A stretch of 64,000 nucleotides of DNA from Warburgia ugandensis (GCA_035236585.1 CP141138.1:25927437-25991436); one strand, 5' to 3'; positions 49,985 to 63,309 are shown, counted from the stretch's first letter. The notes: generated by a model not told the origin, from the letters alone. Numbers and translations: made by a program.

Positions 49985-52115
49985 CATCATCAAGACCTTA
50001 TCCCAATTAGGGGTCATTCAAATGAATCTTATTCCTCATTCCTCTCCATTAAGTGTCATGGATTCATTTAGTCCCAAAGCTTTTAAATCTTTTATCACCA
50101 CTTCTATTCGTGTCCTTTTGGGCCTTTCCCTTGCCCTTTTGTAGCCTTTGACTCGGATTGCCTCACTCCTTCTAAATGGTGCCATTTTTAATCTCTATTG
50201 GACATGTCCAAACCATCTAAGTCTAATCTCCCTTATCTTGTTATCAATTGGTACTACTCTGAAGTTTCTTCTAATGTTTTCATTTCTAATTCTATCCTTT
50301 CTTGTCTTACTACTCATCCATCTCAACATCTGCACTTCTGTAACACTCATCTTATGTACATGTTATTCCATAATTGCCCAATACTCTAATCCATAAAAGC
50401 ATGGCCTACCTTATACCCATCCTATAGAATTTTCCTTTTAGTTTGAGTGGCACCCTCCGATCATACAAAACTCCAAAGGTGCATTTCCATTTGTTCCAAC
50501 CCGCTTGAATTCTCTAGGTAACCTCCCTCGCAGTCTCTTCATTATCATGAATTATTGATTCCAAGTATCAGAACTTATTGGTTATCAATCTTTAATGGTA
50601 CTCTACTCCCATTCCTCTCCTTGTTAAAATTGCATTCCATAGACTCTGTCTTAGTTTAACTAATTTTAAATCCTTTATAGTCTAATGCATCTCTCCACAA
50701 CTCTAGCTTTTGTTTATCCTCTTCCTTATCTTATCAATTAAAACTATATCATCTGAAAATAACATGCATCATGGAATCTCCTCGTGTAAATGTTTTGTAA
50801 GTCACCTATAACCAACATGAAAAGGTATGGACTCAAAGCCAATCCTTGGTACAATCTTATAGTGATGGAAAAATCACTGGTTTCTCTGCTAGTGGTCCTA
50901 ACACCCACCATGAAACCCCTTTCTTGCCTAACACCCACCATATTAAATCTCTAAGGACCATATCAAAAGCTTTTTCTAAGTCAATAAAGACCATGTGAAG
51001 GTCCGTTCTCATCTCCCTATATTTCTCTACCAATTATCTAATCAGGAAAAGAGCTTTCATGGTAGACCTCATAAGCATAAAACCAAACTGGTTCTCCAAT
51101 ACACTTGTCTCATGTCATAACCTCTTCTCAATCACTCTTTTAAAAAGTTTCATAGTATGACTCATAAGTTTGATCTCTTGATAATTAGTGTTACTTTGTA
51201 TGTCTCCATTATTCTATAAATTGGTACTATAGAACTCTTGCTCCATTCATCTAACATTTTCTTTGATGATATAACCTTGTTAAACAACTTTGTCAACCAA
51301 ACTACTCCAGTATCTCCCATACATTTTGTACCTCTATTAGCATACCATTGGGCCCCAGGGCCTTACCTAATTTCATCTTTTTCAATGTCTCTTTCACTTC
51401 ATGTATTCTAATCCTACCATCATATCTATAATGTTGACCATTGTTGGGGTTTATGGTACTTCAATCCCCATATTCTCACAGTAATTGTCATTTAGCAACT
51501 TTTGAAAGTAACTTTCCCATCTTTGCTCAATTTCATCACCTTTGACTAATATCCTTTGCTCATCACTGCTAATACACTTAATGTGATCTAAGTCCTTACT
51601 CTTCTTTTCTCTTACTTTTTGTGAGTTTAAACACATGTTTCTCACCTTCTCTTGATCCTAATCTATTATAGAGATCATCGTATGCTTTGAGTTTAGCCTC
51701 ACTTCCTACTCTCTTAGCAACCTTTTTATCATTCTTATGTTGCTCCAAGTTTTTGTATTTTTATTCCTCTACCATGCTTTAAAACAAGCTTGTTTCTCTT
51801 TAATAACTTTTTGCACCTTTTCACTCCACCACCAAGTTTCCTTTGTTAGTTGCCTTTTACCTTTAGATACTCGTAGGACATCTTTTACCACTTTCTTAAT
51901 GGACATGTCCATATTAGTCCACATGGTGTTTACTTTTGTTTCATTATTCTAGTTTGATTCTACTATCGACTTTTTTGTAAATGATGCTATCTTCTCTCAT
52001 TTTAAGTTCTACGACTTTGTTTTTGGACATTTATTAAGTTGATTTCCTTTCTTCCATGCTTTACTATAGATATTCATAGACATTAGTCTATGTTGTGAGG
52101 TTAGACTCTCATTGG
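49985..52115 (-). mobile_element. RTE-type LINE, near-complete RT half
   Basis: From 52115 down, the minus strand reads TSQHRLMSMNIYSKAWKK, KETWWWSEKVQKVIKEKQAC, KDLDHIKCISSDEQRILVKG, RWESYFQKLLND, then the RT core (ETSDFSITIRLYQGLALSPY, and CMLFSDDIVLIDK with the FSDD box at 50749-50760), the C-terminal [13 protein letters not shown] region (near 50450) and the 3' end GATAAGGTCTTGATGATGAT at 49985. The endonuclease half is missing. Stops and shifts abound. It lies in the leader of the Athila-like element. A weak ATGCAGC repeat on both sides may be a trace of a target duplication. Confidence 0.85.
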
Positions 52116-52984
52116 GTATCACCTGGGATTCGATGCAGCACGTCGCTTAAGAAGGAACACCTAGCATCCTTGTCCATTTCCCACTATATCTAGGATTTTA
52201 TGTAGTGCATCACTTATTAGGAATGCTCTAGCCTCAGGAAGTATAAAAAGTTTATTTGTGCATAGGGTTTGCCATGGTTCTTACTTGGCAGCAGACACTT
52301 GACACAAAACCCTCTTTTATCTGAGCTTGGGACTATAGTCTAGTCCCACTCTGATAGCCCTTTCCTAATCAATTTTATTAGTATTTAAGTGATTAGCTCT
52401 GCCAATACATTTATTGACTCAAATCAACTATAGCTGACTGATGAGGGTGTGAAGCAGTTGATTACGGATTATGTTCTAACTAAGTAGTAAGACAAGTCTG
52501 AAAGAGAGGAGGTGCTACCCAGTTTAGAAATAACCTATAAGTCACTCCCTCAAAGAAAATCAAGAATAATATAAACCTTTTAGTGTATTTGTATTAAGGT
52601 TAGCCATAATTGTGTGCTATTTATTATGCATCATTTTGCATTTTAGGTTGCATCATATAGTTTAGATTTCCCTTAGTTTAAAATAAAGAAAAGGGGGAAC
52701 TTTTTTATTGTGTACAATAAATAGTTTTCATTGTATATAAACAAGAGTCAGTGCCACTAGTCTTAGTGTATACACAGCCTCGATCCCTAAATCTAGAAAT
52801 AGTAACACTAGACCTTGAGATCGAATAGACTATGAGACAAAGTTGTATGAATCAAGAAGACCTTGTAAAAGAAACAGCTAACAAAGTAGCAAAAATTAAA
52901 CCTTTAAGAGACTATTTAATCTTGGTTTACTTTAACTCTCCTTTCCATATAATGCTACATGCAACTAATGCAAAGTATTTTTAG
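52116..52984 (+). mobile_element. Leader of the Athila-like element, right part
   Basis: Non-coding sequence between the LINE and gag. Two related phrases (GATTCGATGCAGCACGTCGC at 52129 and GATTTTATGTAGTGCATCAC near 52194) form a diverged short repeat. Confidence 0.4.
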
Positions 52985-53910
52985 TTAAAATTGAGTGTCA
53001 TCCAACTTTTTCCAACCATTTATGGTTTGGATAGAGAGGATCCCCACCACTATCTCAAGGATACGTTTAAATAACAATTTTTTTTGGATAATTCTATCAG
53101 ATTGCAGCTATTCCCCTTATATTTGAAAGATAAAGTGAAGGCATGGTTGAATTCCTTATAAGTTGGGTCCATTATGACTTGGGAGCAATTGTCTAAGAAA
53201 TTCCTTAATAAATTCTTTCCAATATACAAAACCAATGCCCTTTGCAAAGAAATTACAAATTTTCAACAGAAAGAGAGCAAGCATTTTTATGAGTGCTAAG
53301 AAAGGTGGAAGAACCTATTGCTCAAGTATCCACACCACCTATTTGAGAAGTGGCAATAGATATATTATTTCCATGGAGGTTTGACTACACAGAACCATCG
53401 TACTATTGATGCCACTAGTAGTGGGGCACTCTTGACTAAGAGTTACGTCAAGGCATGGAACTTTTTTAGATGCTATCTGAGAATTCCTAACAACAAGACT
53501 ATCTTGCTAGGATTGATAGATATCCATAGCCTCACAAGAAAGGAAGTATTTATGAGACATGGGTCACTGCTGACCTTGTTGATAAAATAGATAAATTGAT
53601 ATATAGGGTTTATCAGTTTAGTAGCCTCCTTCATAAGTTTGGAAAAGCTATGTTGGTTAGAAAAACTTTCATAAAACCTGCATTTGAGGTTTGTTCTATA
53701 TGTTCTAGTCCAACCCACACCACTACTTTGAGCCTATTTAGCTCCACATTTCCTGAGTAGTTTTCACAATAAGTGAATGCAATGAATGCATTCTAAATAT
53801 CTAATAACAATTCTTATACTGAGACCTATAATTCTTGATGGGTTAGGCATCCCAATTTCTCATGATCTCAAACAACCATCAAAGGAGTCCACCTTGACTT
53901 CCCTTGTGTC
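52985..53910 (+). mobile_element. Athila-like gag remnant
   Basis: One main frame gives LSVIQLFPTIYGLDREDPHH, RLQLFPLYLKDKVKAWLNSL, SIMTWEQLSKKFLNKFFPIY, KEITNFQQKESKHFYEC and FEKWQ, the characteristic gag core of Athila-type Gypsy elements. Further on come CSICSSPTHTTT (53696 region) and WVRHPNFSWSQTTIKG (53840 region). Several stops are present, for instance after NSL and after YEC. Gag would form the virus-like particle. Confidence 0.8.
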
Positions 53911-54639
53911 AACCTTTTCCCAAAACCACAATGCCATGACAACCTTAGCAATCTCAACAATTTTCATAACAACTAGGGAAACTAGGGGATACCCTTGCTT
54001 AATTTATGCAAAACAATGCAAATTCTATTGCCAAATTGGAGCATCATATGGGTTAGCTATTAAGTGATAGGCACAAGGTCAAGTTTCCTAGTAAAACTAT
54101 CTCAAACCCTAAGGGTCAGTATAAGATAGGCCTATTTACTAAATAGAACAATCAAGAATAAGCCAAATCCATAACTACCCTTAGGAGTGGTAGAATAATT
54201 GATAATGAAGCAGGTTTAACTAAGGATTTAGAACCAAATTAGGATACTAAGGAGCCCATATAGACTAAGAAGGATAAAGAGAAGAAACAAAAACAGAACA
54301 CCCCCTTTACCCTTACACCTAGTTCTGCGGCACATTACATTCCAAAGCTCCATATTCTCAACGGTTACAAATGGATAAGAAGAATACATATTTCAACGAG
54401 ATGAGGGAGGTGTTTTAATGAGCAAAAATTAATATCCGGCCATTCAACATAATAAAAAAAGTACCTTCTCATGCTAAACTTTTGATAGATCTCTATACAT
54501 AGAAAAGGATAATGAATGTGCCAAAGAGGGTCTTTCTCGCCAAGAAAGCTAGCCCCATCTTACGATGCAATACCCCATGAAATATAGAGATCCTAGGTGT
54601 CCCACAATATGTAGTGTGATAGGGAAACATACAGTTGAT
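53911..54639 (+). mobile_element. Gag-protease linker of the Athila-like element
   Basis: Low-complexity Lys/Gln-rich coding traces and many stops, as expected for the linker between gag and protease. Around 54420-54600 the frame is partly readable (FNIIKKVPSHAKLLIDL, then KRVFLAKKASPILRC), also an Athila-type feature. Confidence 0.5.
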
Positions 54640-55290
54640 GGGGAACATATAGTTGATAGGGCACTGCTTATTTTGGGTTGAGTGTTAACCTATTGTCCTA
54701 CTCTATGTACAAGAAATTAGGTCTTGGTGATATGAAGAAGACTAGCACCACATTGCAATTGGTAGATAGGTCTATCATAATTTCACATAGTGTGGTAGAA
54801 GATGTTCTAGTGCAGGTTGAAAAATGCTTGTTTCTAATAGACTTCCTAGTCTTAGACACCCAACCTATAGCAGATCTAGGTAGTGAAATTCCAATCGTTT
54901 TAGGTTGAACATTTTTACCACAACTAATGCCATCTTCAACTATAGGAATGGTATTATAAAGTTGTCTTTTGGAAGTATGGATATTAAGCTAAATGTATTT
55001 AATGGAGGACAACCAGACTTTGGAGACATAAGTGAAATTAATATGATAGAGAGTGTCATCCCACCATCCTTTAGTATCAATCCTCTCAAGGCTAGTCTTA
55101 CACATTTTAATTGTGATTTTGATATTGATAGTTTTATTGATGAAGTAAATGCATTATTGGATACCACACCTTTAATGGACATTTATCGATGGAGAACCCG
55201 AGTTGGACCTCTTATGATCCCTAACTTTATATTTGAGCCTTGTATTGTAAAAGAAATACCCTATTGGAACTTAACACCTTTATGAGACAA
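54640..55290 (+). mobile_element. Athila-like aspartic protease remnant
   Basis: The frame gives SVNLLSYSMYKKLGLGDMKK, TLQLVDRSIIISHSVVEDVL, IDFLVLDTQPIADLGSEIPI and VLG, then, after a frameshift and a TGA at about 54904-54907, TTNAIFNYRNGIIKLSFGSM. This is the retropepsin region of Athila-type elements. The active-site D-G-A before SVNLL is worn. The downstream part (to 55285) is an open frame of 126 codons that continues the same protein. RT, RNase H and integrase do not follow; the element is truncated at about 55300-55680. Confidence 0.8.
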
Positions 55291-55684
55291 TCCACAATGC
55301 GATAATCTACTTTCATCTTAAACTCTCTATTATGGTAGAACACGAAGGAGGGTCCATTGATGTTACTATCGAATAGCAGCCCATTCAAGGGTGTAACATA
55401 AATAACTAGGATGGTTAAGTCCCACTAATCCCCAACATCTAGGTAAAAATGAACAACTTATTAATGATGCAGGAATTGCTTAATCCAATCATTTAAGAAG
55501 ATGTAGGAGAGGAGTATTATTTTCAAGAGTTTGACGTAGGCACCTTAAACCCCCCCCAAATGACAACTCATTGAATGATGCACACAAAATTGTTCCTTGA
55601 AAATTGTATTCATGGTAATTGAATCTGAGTGGTAGAAATACATTAAGTACTATGAATTTTTGAAGTGGAGCGAGTGTGACATCC
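55291..55684 (+). other. Boundary region between Gypsy elements
   Basis: No domain recognised. The last 13 bases, GAAGTGGAGCGAG, look like a polypurine tract before the LTR-like start at 55685, so this part may be the 3' end of another element. Confidence 0.35.
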
Positions 55685-56354
55685 TGATTTTTCTAAATTA
55701 TTTTTGAAAATCATGAACAATGCATAGGGTATCCTAGAAAAAGTTTTGTGCAATGAAGGGTTTGGAAACCCATAACATATATAAACATTTTCATAAATAC
55801 ACACTCCATTCTTAGGATCACCTATCAAACCTTCACACTTAGTCAAATATATTGCAACATGAGTGGGTGCAAAAGTGAACATGCCTCAGGATCCACTGGT
55901 CACCATTAGATCTACCATTAGAATATTCAATCTTAAAGGTTCATATGCATCATCCCTTTCAAACTTAAAGTGTCAAGATAAAATATGATTACAGTCATCC
56001 CCTAGTCTATTAGAAAATCCAAACATGCTAAGTAACCATGTCATTAAACCTACATCTATGTCAGGTAGACGTCAATTTTGCTTTCCCCTTCTCCTTCGCA
56101 CGTAGTCTTTGCAAACTCTCAACTGCAAAATGTTGGTGGGCGATGCTTGTTAACTAATACGTATATAGTGAACTAGGTTTTCACAATTGTTTTCTTTATG
56201 AAGCCTCCTAAACAGTTATCATCATGAAACTATATTACTTGTGAGAATGATTAACTTTTGGTTTCTTTCTTAGTTAAATTAGTCAAAGCTTTTGCTTGTG
56301 TTTAGTTCAATGCTTGATGAAATCTAATTCATCAAATGGTATTGGTAAATCTGT
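55685..56354 (+). mobile_element. LTR-like fragment (Gypsy)
   Basis: TGTGACATCCTGATTTTTCT is a typical Gypsy LTR start, and it is preceded by a purine-rich tract. Its first bases are nearly the inverted complement of the LTR end at 59161 (CCAGGATGTTATA). It is therefore either the start of an LTR interrupted at 56354, or part of the same LTR as 56355-59161. Confidence 0.45.
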
Positions 56355-57427
56355 TGTAATATATGTAAATTTACAATTATAGTGAATAAATTAATACTTT
56401 TCAAAAAATGAGGTGGCGGAAAACCGGGGATGATTCACATGCATGAACATTCTGCTTTCCACCTCATTATCAAAAATTCCTTTCTGGGTTCTTCACTTTG
56501 ATGTGTAAGAATAAGTTTGGCATTAAAAATTGGGCCCTTGCTTGAATTTCTAGCCTGTTTTTAGGTCCACAAACCATGCTGGTTCATGTGCACCATTTTC
56601 CTACACATATTAGCAGGAAAATGGTGCCCAAAAACTGTGTTTAAAAACTTTAAAATAGTTCAAATCGTATGAAACTAAATTGTGGGTCTTTACATAGGTG
56701 ATTGGACCTTCAAATTAGATATTGGGTTGTCCTTGACTCAAACAAATTGCTACTATTAGAGGAGGCTAATTAGGGAGAATAAGCTCCTAAGTTTTCTATG
56801 GGCGGTAGTAGGAAACTAGCACACTTTCCTCAAACTGTTGGGCCCTTTAAGCAATGAGATAATGGAATTCAATTGCTTGAGTTGTTATTAGATTAAGTGC
56901 TATGAATTGGGAACTAAGAGATCATCACAATATCAAGCTATAGCTAGAGTTAATGCACCATTTTCCTATTGGAAAATTGAGCCAATACTAATTTAAATTC
57001 TCCAAAAACAATCTAATTATGTATGATGTAGGCTAAGTTGAACTTAATTAATTGAACCAATGTATGGGAAGTCTAAAACCTCATGGAGACCTACCTGATA
57101 GAGATTTCAATTGAAGAAAACCCATGAATTCACAAGATAGACAAGGTACTATTTTCACTATCAATGTGTGGATAGTGAAGGGGGTAAAAATGGATGCAAC
57201 ATGATGGTGGTAGTCCAGGATATTCACTAAGGAATAAAGGGAAACTTACAAGGGAACTCTAGATGAGTCCCTTAAAAGAGTTAGTGGGGAGTAAGAGGTG
57301 AAAAATATCTCATTCCTAGTGTATGCAGGGTATAAGGTTTTAATTAGATACTAAGGTAAATCATTCCCTTAGTCCCCACCTATGTCTTACTTAGTTTTAA
57401 ATTATGACCCTAGCTAAGATAAGCAAT

Positions 57428-57760
<333 letters not shown>

Positions 57761-57883
57761 TTAGTTATTCCTAAGTCCTAGTGGATGAAATCTTATGATA
57801 CTAATAAGAGTGAAACAACAACTTAGTCACTATTGGGAAATTAAGACTTAGTTATCATAACACTAAGATGTAGCACGATAGAC

Positions 57884-57911
57884 CACACACACACACACAC
57901 ACACACACACA
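57884..57911 (+). repeat. (AC)n microsatellite, about 14 units
   Basis: A second AC run, again following AAGATGTAGCACGATAGAC, the equivalent position of a diverged minisatellite unit. Confidence 0.95.
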
Positions 57912-59049
57912 ATTATTTCCTAAGTTCTAGTGGTAATAATCCTATGATAAAGTAACGTAATAAGTGTTAAGGCCTAAAACTATGAAACTTTAAATCAGGA
58001 TGAAACCATGCCTCTAAGAAAAAAGGAAGTATCAATACCTTAAACTTCATAATCAACACTTTAATGAAAACAAGTAGCATTTATCACTAATACTAGGCGC
58101 ATCTTTAGCCCTATGGACTATAGAAGGCACCAGACTCCCTTAAGTCATGATATGCAAACCCTTAGGATTGTACATCACCACTAAATAAAAGAACTAGGAA
58201 CACAAGTAAATGAATACCTAGTAAGTAGAGTAATAATTAAGTGAAAAAGCTCCAATAATAAAGAGAGATGGTGTATGAGATGCTATGAGTTTGATTAAAG
58301 TGTTTAGGTCACTGTCCCTAAAATGCTAAATGCCATTCCCATAAATATGAAGATAATGTTTTGTGATCAGTTTATACGGATATCTAACCTTTAAACTTTA
58401 TAAAGATCATGTTACCCACTAGGAAGTGATAACAATGAAAATCTCAAGGTATTTAACATTAGCACACTCAAAAGGTATAAAAATCTTAGAAATGGGAAAC
58501 CTGTGCATGACTACAACTTCTTATCACAAATTGTACCTTCTCAGAGTTTTGGACATTATATTTTCATTTAGCACTTGGGCAAGCACCACTTGAGTGGCAA
58601 CGAGTTTAAGTTTATGGATTTCCATCAAGAGTTTTAGGCAGTCATTCTTTAAGTTCCAGATCACTATTCAGTGGGTGCACTAAGTGACCTGTAAGTCCTG
58701 AGACCCTATGCTAGGAGATGCAATTGACCAATATCCTATTTTGAGCTGTGTTTATGCTCACCCCTTGCAACCAATATTTTTAGGTGATGTACCAGGTTGT
58801 TCGAGCTCTAAAGATATCAGGAAGGCGAAAATACCCAAATAGTCAAGATGTAAGACCAAGTGCATTTTTTATTTTATTGGTTCTATTTCCTTGCATATGT
58901 GATCATTTTGGAGTGTGTATATAACTTGATGTTGTCGACACATTAAAGAATGCAAAATTTCAATTATAAACTGATTCAAATTTTTATGCTGGTGTATGTG
59001 AGGATCTTTGATAGTAACTCCTTATATGAAGATGGATGTATTTCAGCAA

Positions 59050-59073
59050 ATATATATATATATATATATATAT
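59050..59073 (+). repeat. (AT)n microsatellite
   Basis: About 12 AT/TA units near the end of the 5' LTR. Confidence 0.95.
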
Positions 59074-59166
59074 CACTCTGACCATTTTTCTAAAATTAGG
59101 AAAATTTTGTTGCTTTCTAACTTAAAAGTTGATAAATCTTTTTAAAAACCAGGATGTTATAAATTT

Positions 59167-59178
59167 TGGAATCAGAGC
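59167..59178 (+). promoter_or_regulatory. Primer-binding site (initiator tRNA-Met type)
   Basis: TGGAATCAGAGC differs by one base from the usual TGGTATCAGAGC and lies 5 bp after the LTR end. Confidence 0.75.
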
Positions 59179-59346
59179 ATATGCCATCCTCATCACAACT
59201 AGAGATTGAGTCCTAGGTCTAACTGGAGAGTTAGTTACCATGCCTAATTGAGGCATCTCGTTAGAATCTTATTTATTTTTCAAATGTCTCCATAGAGACC
59301 TAGTGCTAGCTTACTGTCCACATTGGATGTGTAGGCAACTAACAGA

Positions 59347-60280
59347 GTGGAGGGGAATAATAAGGCTCAGAGTGATCTGCCTGATGAGGTGGTCGACCTC
59401 TTATTCCAGAGGATGGGACAAATGCTGAGAGCCTTGGCTAGTACATATGCCACAAATGGAGTTTTAGATCAAGAGGGAGATGGGTGTCCACCAGTAAACA
59501 ACCTTCTTGAGAGGTTTATGAGGATTGCTCCTAAGTTCACTGGCACAGATGGCCTTGAGGCAATTGATACATGGCTTTTTTATATAGAGAGGATATTTGA
59601 GGTGAAGGCAGTACCAGATCATCGATAGGTGGCAATGGCTACATTTGTGTTGATGGGCTACGTAACCCAATGCTAGCTGACTGCTCAGAGGGGTTACTTT
59701 GATGGAGTTGATGAGATTTCCTAGGACAACTTCAAATTCGTCTTTACTGAGTGATTCCTTCCCCTCTTTAGGAGAAATGGAGCTCGAATTTTTTACCCTC
59801 ATATAAGGTACGAGGGCAGTAGCATAGTATGAGGTGAAGATTGTACATTTACGAAGATTTTCCCTAAAGGTGTGCTCTTCAGAGAAAAGAGTGGCCCAGA
59901 AATTTGTTCAAGGGATGAACTTTGACCTGAAGTGCCAGATTTTGACTTCACAGCCCACAACTATTGCCAGGGCTACGAAGCTGGCTTCCATACTCAAATG
60001 GGAGGTCAGGGACCCTAATAGGGATTGGGGCAGGTTTGGAGGGCCTAGACCAGCATTAGGAGAGGCCAAGAGGAGGAGGTTCACCCCTACAAGGACAAAT
60101 GCACAGCCTACTCAACCAATGATAGGTCGGGCTAGGGGTAAAGACAGAGGTCAGGCAGTGTATCGGAGGTGCCAGCAATGTCATCTAGGTTGGCCATGTG
60201 CAAGATCAAGATAGGGTCCCACATGCTTTACTTGCGGCCATCATGGCCATTTGGCACGAGATTGTTCCAGAGATAGTAGA
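59347..60280 (+). mobile_element. Chromovirus-like gag remnant with zinc knuckle
   Basis: The frame gives FQRMGQMLRALASTY, NLLERFMRIAPKFTG, DTWLFYIERIFEV (gag core), then broken pieces to KFVQGMNFDLKCQI. A perfect CCHC zinc knuckle, C-x2-C-x4-H-x4-C (CFTCGHHGHLARDC), lies at 60224-60265; it would bind RNA. The first codon of the frame is GTG, so the original start is lost or further upstream. Stops occur at about 59626 and beyond. Confidence 0.8.
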
Positions 60281-60399
60281 GTAGGACCACTCGGAGGAGA
60301 TTAGACACCCCAACAGGACCATGCACCCTGATTCAGCTAGGCACCTTGGAATTAGGGGGAGTGTTTAGCTTACTACTAACTAGGCTCGCACATCCAGTG

Positions 60400-60725
60400 T
60401 CATTGTGGAAGGTCCTCTTTTAATTGCTAATAGAAATGCTTATGTGCTTATTGATCCATGAACTACACACTCCTTTATATCTGCTAGTTTTGTTGCATGT
60501 TTAGATGCCCCTTTGAGTATACTGGGGTTTTTGTTAGAGGTTAGCATGTTGATGGGTGAGCCGATGATAGTGTGGGAGTTTGTTCATGATGTTCCGATGA
60601 TTATCTTTGGTGAGAGATTCAGTGCAGATCTGATTATCTTGGGTATGGCAGATTCTAATGTTATATTAGGTATGGACTGGTTGGCTAAGCATGGAACTAT
60701 TATTAACTATAGGAAAAGTAGATGA
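60400..60725 (+). mobile_element. Gypsy protease remnant
   Basis: Reads VIVEGPLLIANRNAYVLIDP then a TGA (60459-60461) in place of the active-site Gly, then TTHSFISASF, GERFSADLIILGMADSNVIL and GMDWLAKHGTIINYRK. This is the chromovirus-type protease in which the active-site Asp is followed by P-G. GGA to TGA at the active site alone abolishes it. Confidence 0.8.
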
Positions 60726-60949
60726 TGATGCACACCTCAGATGACGAGTCATTGTGTTTTCATCAAAGAGTGGACCCTGCGAGTGCAAGTATTATCCCAG
60801 CTAGTAGGCGGCATGTCTTTTATTTAGTGACTGTCAGGTCTATTTAGCATATGTGGAGGAACAAGAGGAGTAGATTCTTAGCATTGAGGAGATTGATGTG
60901 GTGTGCAACTTTGGGGGTGTATTTCCACATGATTTGCCTAAGTTACCAC

Positions 60950-61700
60950 CTAGAAGGGAGATAGAGTTCACCATTGAGTTGTTGCCTAGAGTGACTCCTA
61001 TCTTCAAGGCTCCCTATCATATGGCTTTAGTAGAGCTTAAGGACCTAAAGCTACAGCTATAGGAGTTACTAGACTAGGGTTTCATATGCCCTAGTGTCTC
61101 ACCATGGGGAGCATCAACCCTGTTTGTCTAGAAGAAGGATGGCTCCTTAAGGTTATTTGTGGATTTCAAGGTGCTAAATGGGGTAACGGTGAAGAATAAG
61201 GATCCACTTCCCCTTATTGTTGATTTATTCAATTAGTTATAGTCAAGAAGGGTTTTCTCTAATGTTGACCTAAGGGCAGGATATTATCAGTTGGAAATTT
61301 GTGATGAGGACATCCCTAAGATTGCATTCAGAACTTGATATGGCCACTAAGAGTTTTTAGTGATGCTCTTTGGGTTAATGAATGCACTAGTAGCATTCAT
61401 GGACTTGCTGAGTAGAGTGTTCAGAGATTATCTGAACTTCGTGATCATGTTTATTGATGATATACTCATATACTAGAGTAGTGTGGAGAGCATAGAGAGC
61501 ATTTAAGGACTATTTTGGGCACTCTTTGAGCACACCCGTTGTATGCCAAGTTCTTTAAGAGCAAGTTCTAGTTAGATCAGGTGCATCTCCTTGGACATGT
61601 CACATCCAAGGATGGTGTTGTGATGGATCCACAGAAGGTTAAGGCATTGGCCAGTTGGGGCAACCTAAGACTGTGATAGAGGTGCTTGTTTACTGGGTCT
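60950..61700 (+). mobile_element. Gypsy reverse transcriptase remnant
   Basis: Reads [92 protein letters not shown] and [11 protein letters not shown] (FIDD box at 61450-61461, in place of Y/F-V-D-D-type boxes). Stops disrupt at least six places. Confidence 0.85.
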
Positions 61701-61799
61701 AGTGAACTATTATTGATGATTTATTAAGAGATTTCCCACATTGCACAGCCATTGAAGGGCCCTACTAATAAGGACTAGAAGTTTGTTTGGACTGACAAT

Positions 61800-62210
61800 T
61801 GTGAGAGGAGCTTCCTAAAGCTAAAGGGGAGGCTTACCTCAACATTGGTGTTGTCCCTCCCACAGGGTATGGCAGCTTCATGGTGTATACTAATGTCTAA
61901 GAACTGGGCCTAGGGTGTGTTCTCATGCAACACGGAAGACTCATCGCATATGCTTTGACGTAGTTGAAGAAGTACAAGCAGAACTACCGCACACATGACT
62001 TGGAGTTGGCCACTGTTGTTTTTTCCTTGAAGATCTGGTGGCATTATCTATATGGGGAGAAGTTTGATGTTTTCACTGACAACAAGAGCCTCAAGTACTT
62101 GTTCATAGAGAGCAATCTCAATATGAGGCAGAGATGTTGGGTAGAGTACTTGAAGGATTTTGACATCATCGTATAGTATCGTATGGGTAAAGTGTAGTTG
62201 GTGATGCCCT
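61800..62210 (+). mobile_element. Gypsy RNase H remnant
   Basis: After a worn N-terminal part (GRLIAYALT, 61942), a 70-codon open frame reads LKKYKQNYRTHDLELATVVF, SLKIWWHYLYGEKFDVFTDN and KSLKYLF. Here the DLELATVVF and FTDNKSL blocks of Ty3/Gypsy RNase H are clear. A stop follows DIIV at 62174. Confidence 0.8.
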
Positions 62211-62449
62211 TAGTAGGAAATTGAGTGGCGTGACACCAAACCTCACCATTGGATCAACTTTAATAAACAAAATCTTACAGGCACAATAGTCGTGTAGTGA
62301 GACTCGGGTACTATGTGACCCAGAGGTTTTTGAGACAGGGACCAATGGTGGAATTAGATTTTGGGGTAAATTGGTTATGCTAGCTCTTTTAGGCTTAAGG
62401 CCGAAGCTGTTGAGGTAGACCATCCTTCTAGTTTAGCTATGCATCTAGG

Positions 62450-63260
62450 GCTACAAAGATGTATCTGACCATTTTTGTGGCAAGGAATGAAGAAGGATAT
62501 CAGTGAGTGTGTAGCTCAATGTATTACATGTTAGCGAGTTAAGGTAGAGCATCAGAGGCTGGCAGGTTTGCTACAGACTCTAGAGAGCTTCCATTGTGGA
62601 AGTGGGATCATGTTACTATGGATTTTGTAGTTGATTGCTCAAGACAACCTATGGACACAATGCAATTTGGGTCATTATGGACCGGCATACTGACTTCCTC
62701 CCTATCAGACAAGGACAAACCCTAGAGAGAGCCTTACCAAGCTCTATATTTGAGAGATAGTTAGGCTGCATGGCATTCCCTTGTCCATCATTTCCAATAG
62801 GGATAACAGGTTTACATCCCATTTTTTGTGGAGTGTGCAGGAGGGATTAGGTACCTCTATGGATTTCAATATAGTATTTTACCCTCAGACTAACGGTTAG
62901 TCAGAGAGGATGATTCAAATGCTAGAGGATATGGTGAGAGCCTGTGCATTGGATTGAAGTGGCTATTGAGACGAGCATCTACCATTAGTAGAGTTCACCT
63001 ACAACAATGACTATCACTCGAGCATAGGCATGGCTACATATGGGGTGTTGTATAGCAGGCCATGCTATAAGCCAACATGCTGGAGTGACGTTGGTGAGAC
63101 ACAGTTTGTTACATAGCAGTTGATAGAGGATTGTGTAAAAAAAGTGAGGTGGATTTAGAGGCACTTGACAGCAATGCATAATAGATAGAAGAGTTTATGC
63201 CAATACAAGGAGATATTTGGAGTTCTAGGTTGGAGACCACAGCCTTTTCTTAGCTCCAAC
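62450..63260 (+). mobile_element. Gypsy integrase remnant
   Basis: Pieces read ECVAQCITC (zinc part), KWDHVTMDFVV (first Asp), IVRLHGIPLSIISNRDNRFT (the second catalytic Asp is Asn: SDRD became SNRD), DFNIVFYPQTNG and SERMIQMLEDMVRACALD (Glu region), then PLVEFTYNNDYHSSIGMA. Stops and shifts are frequent. Confidence 0.8.
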
Positions 63261-63309
63261 CAAAGGCTCCCTCCCTCACTAGCAGATCGTACATTACATA
63301 TTCCATGTT

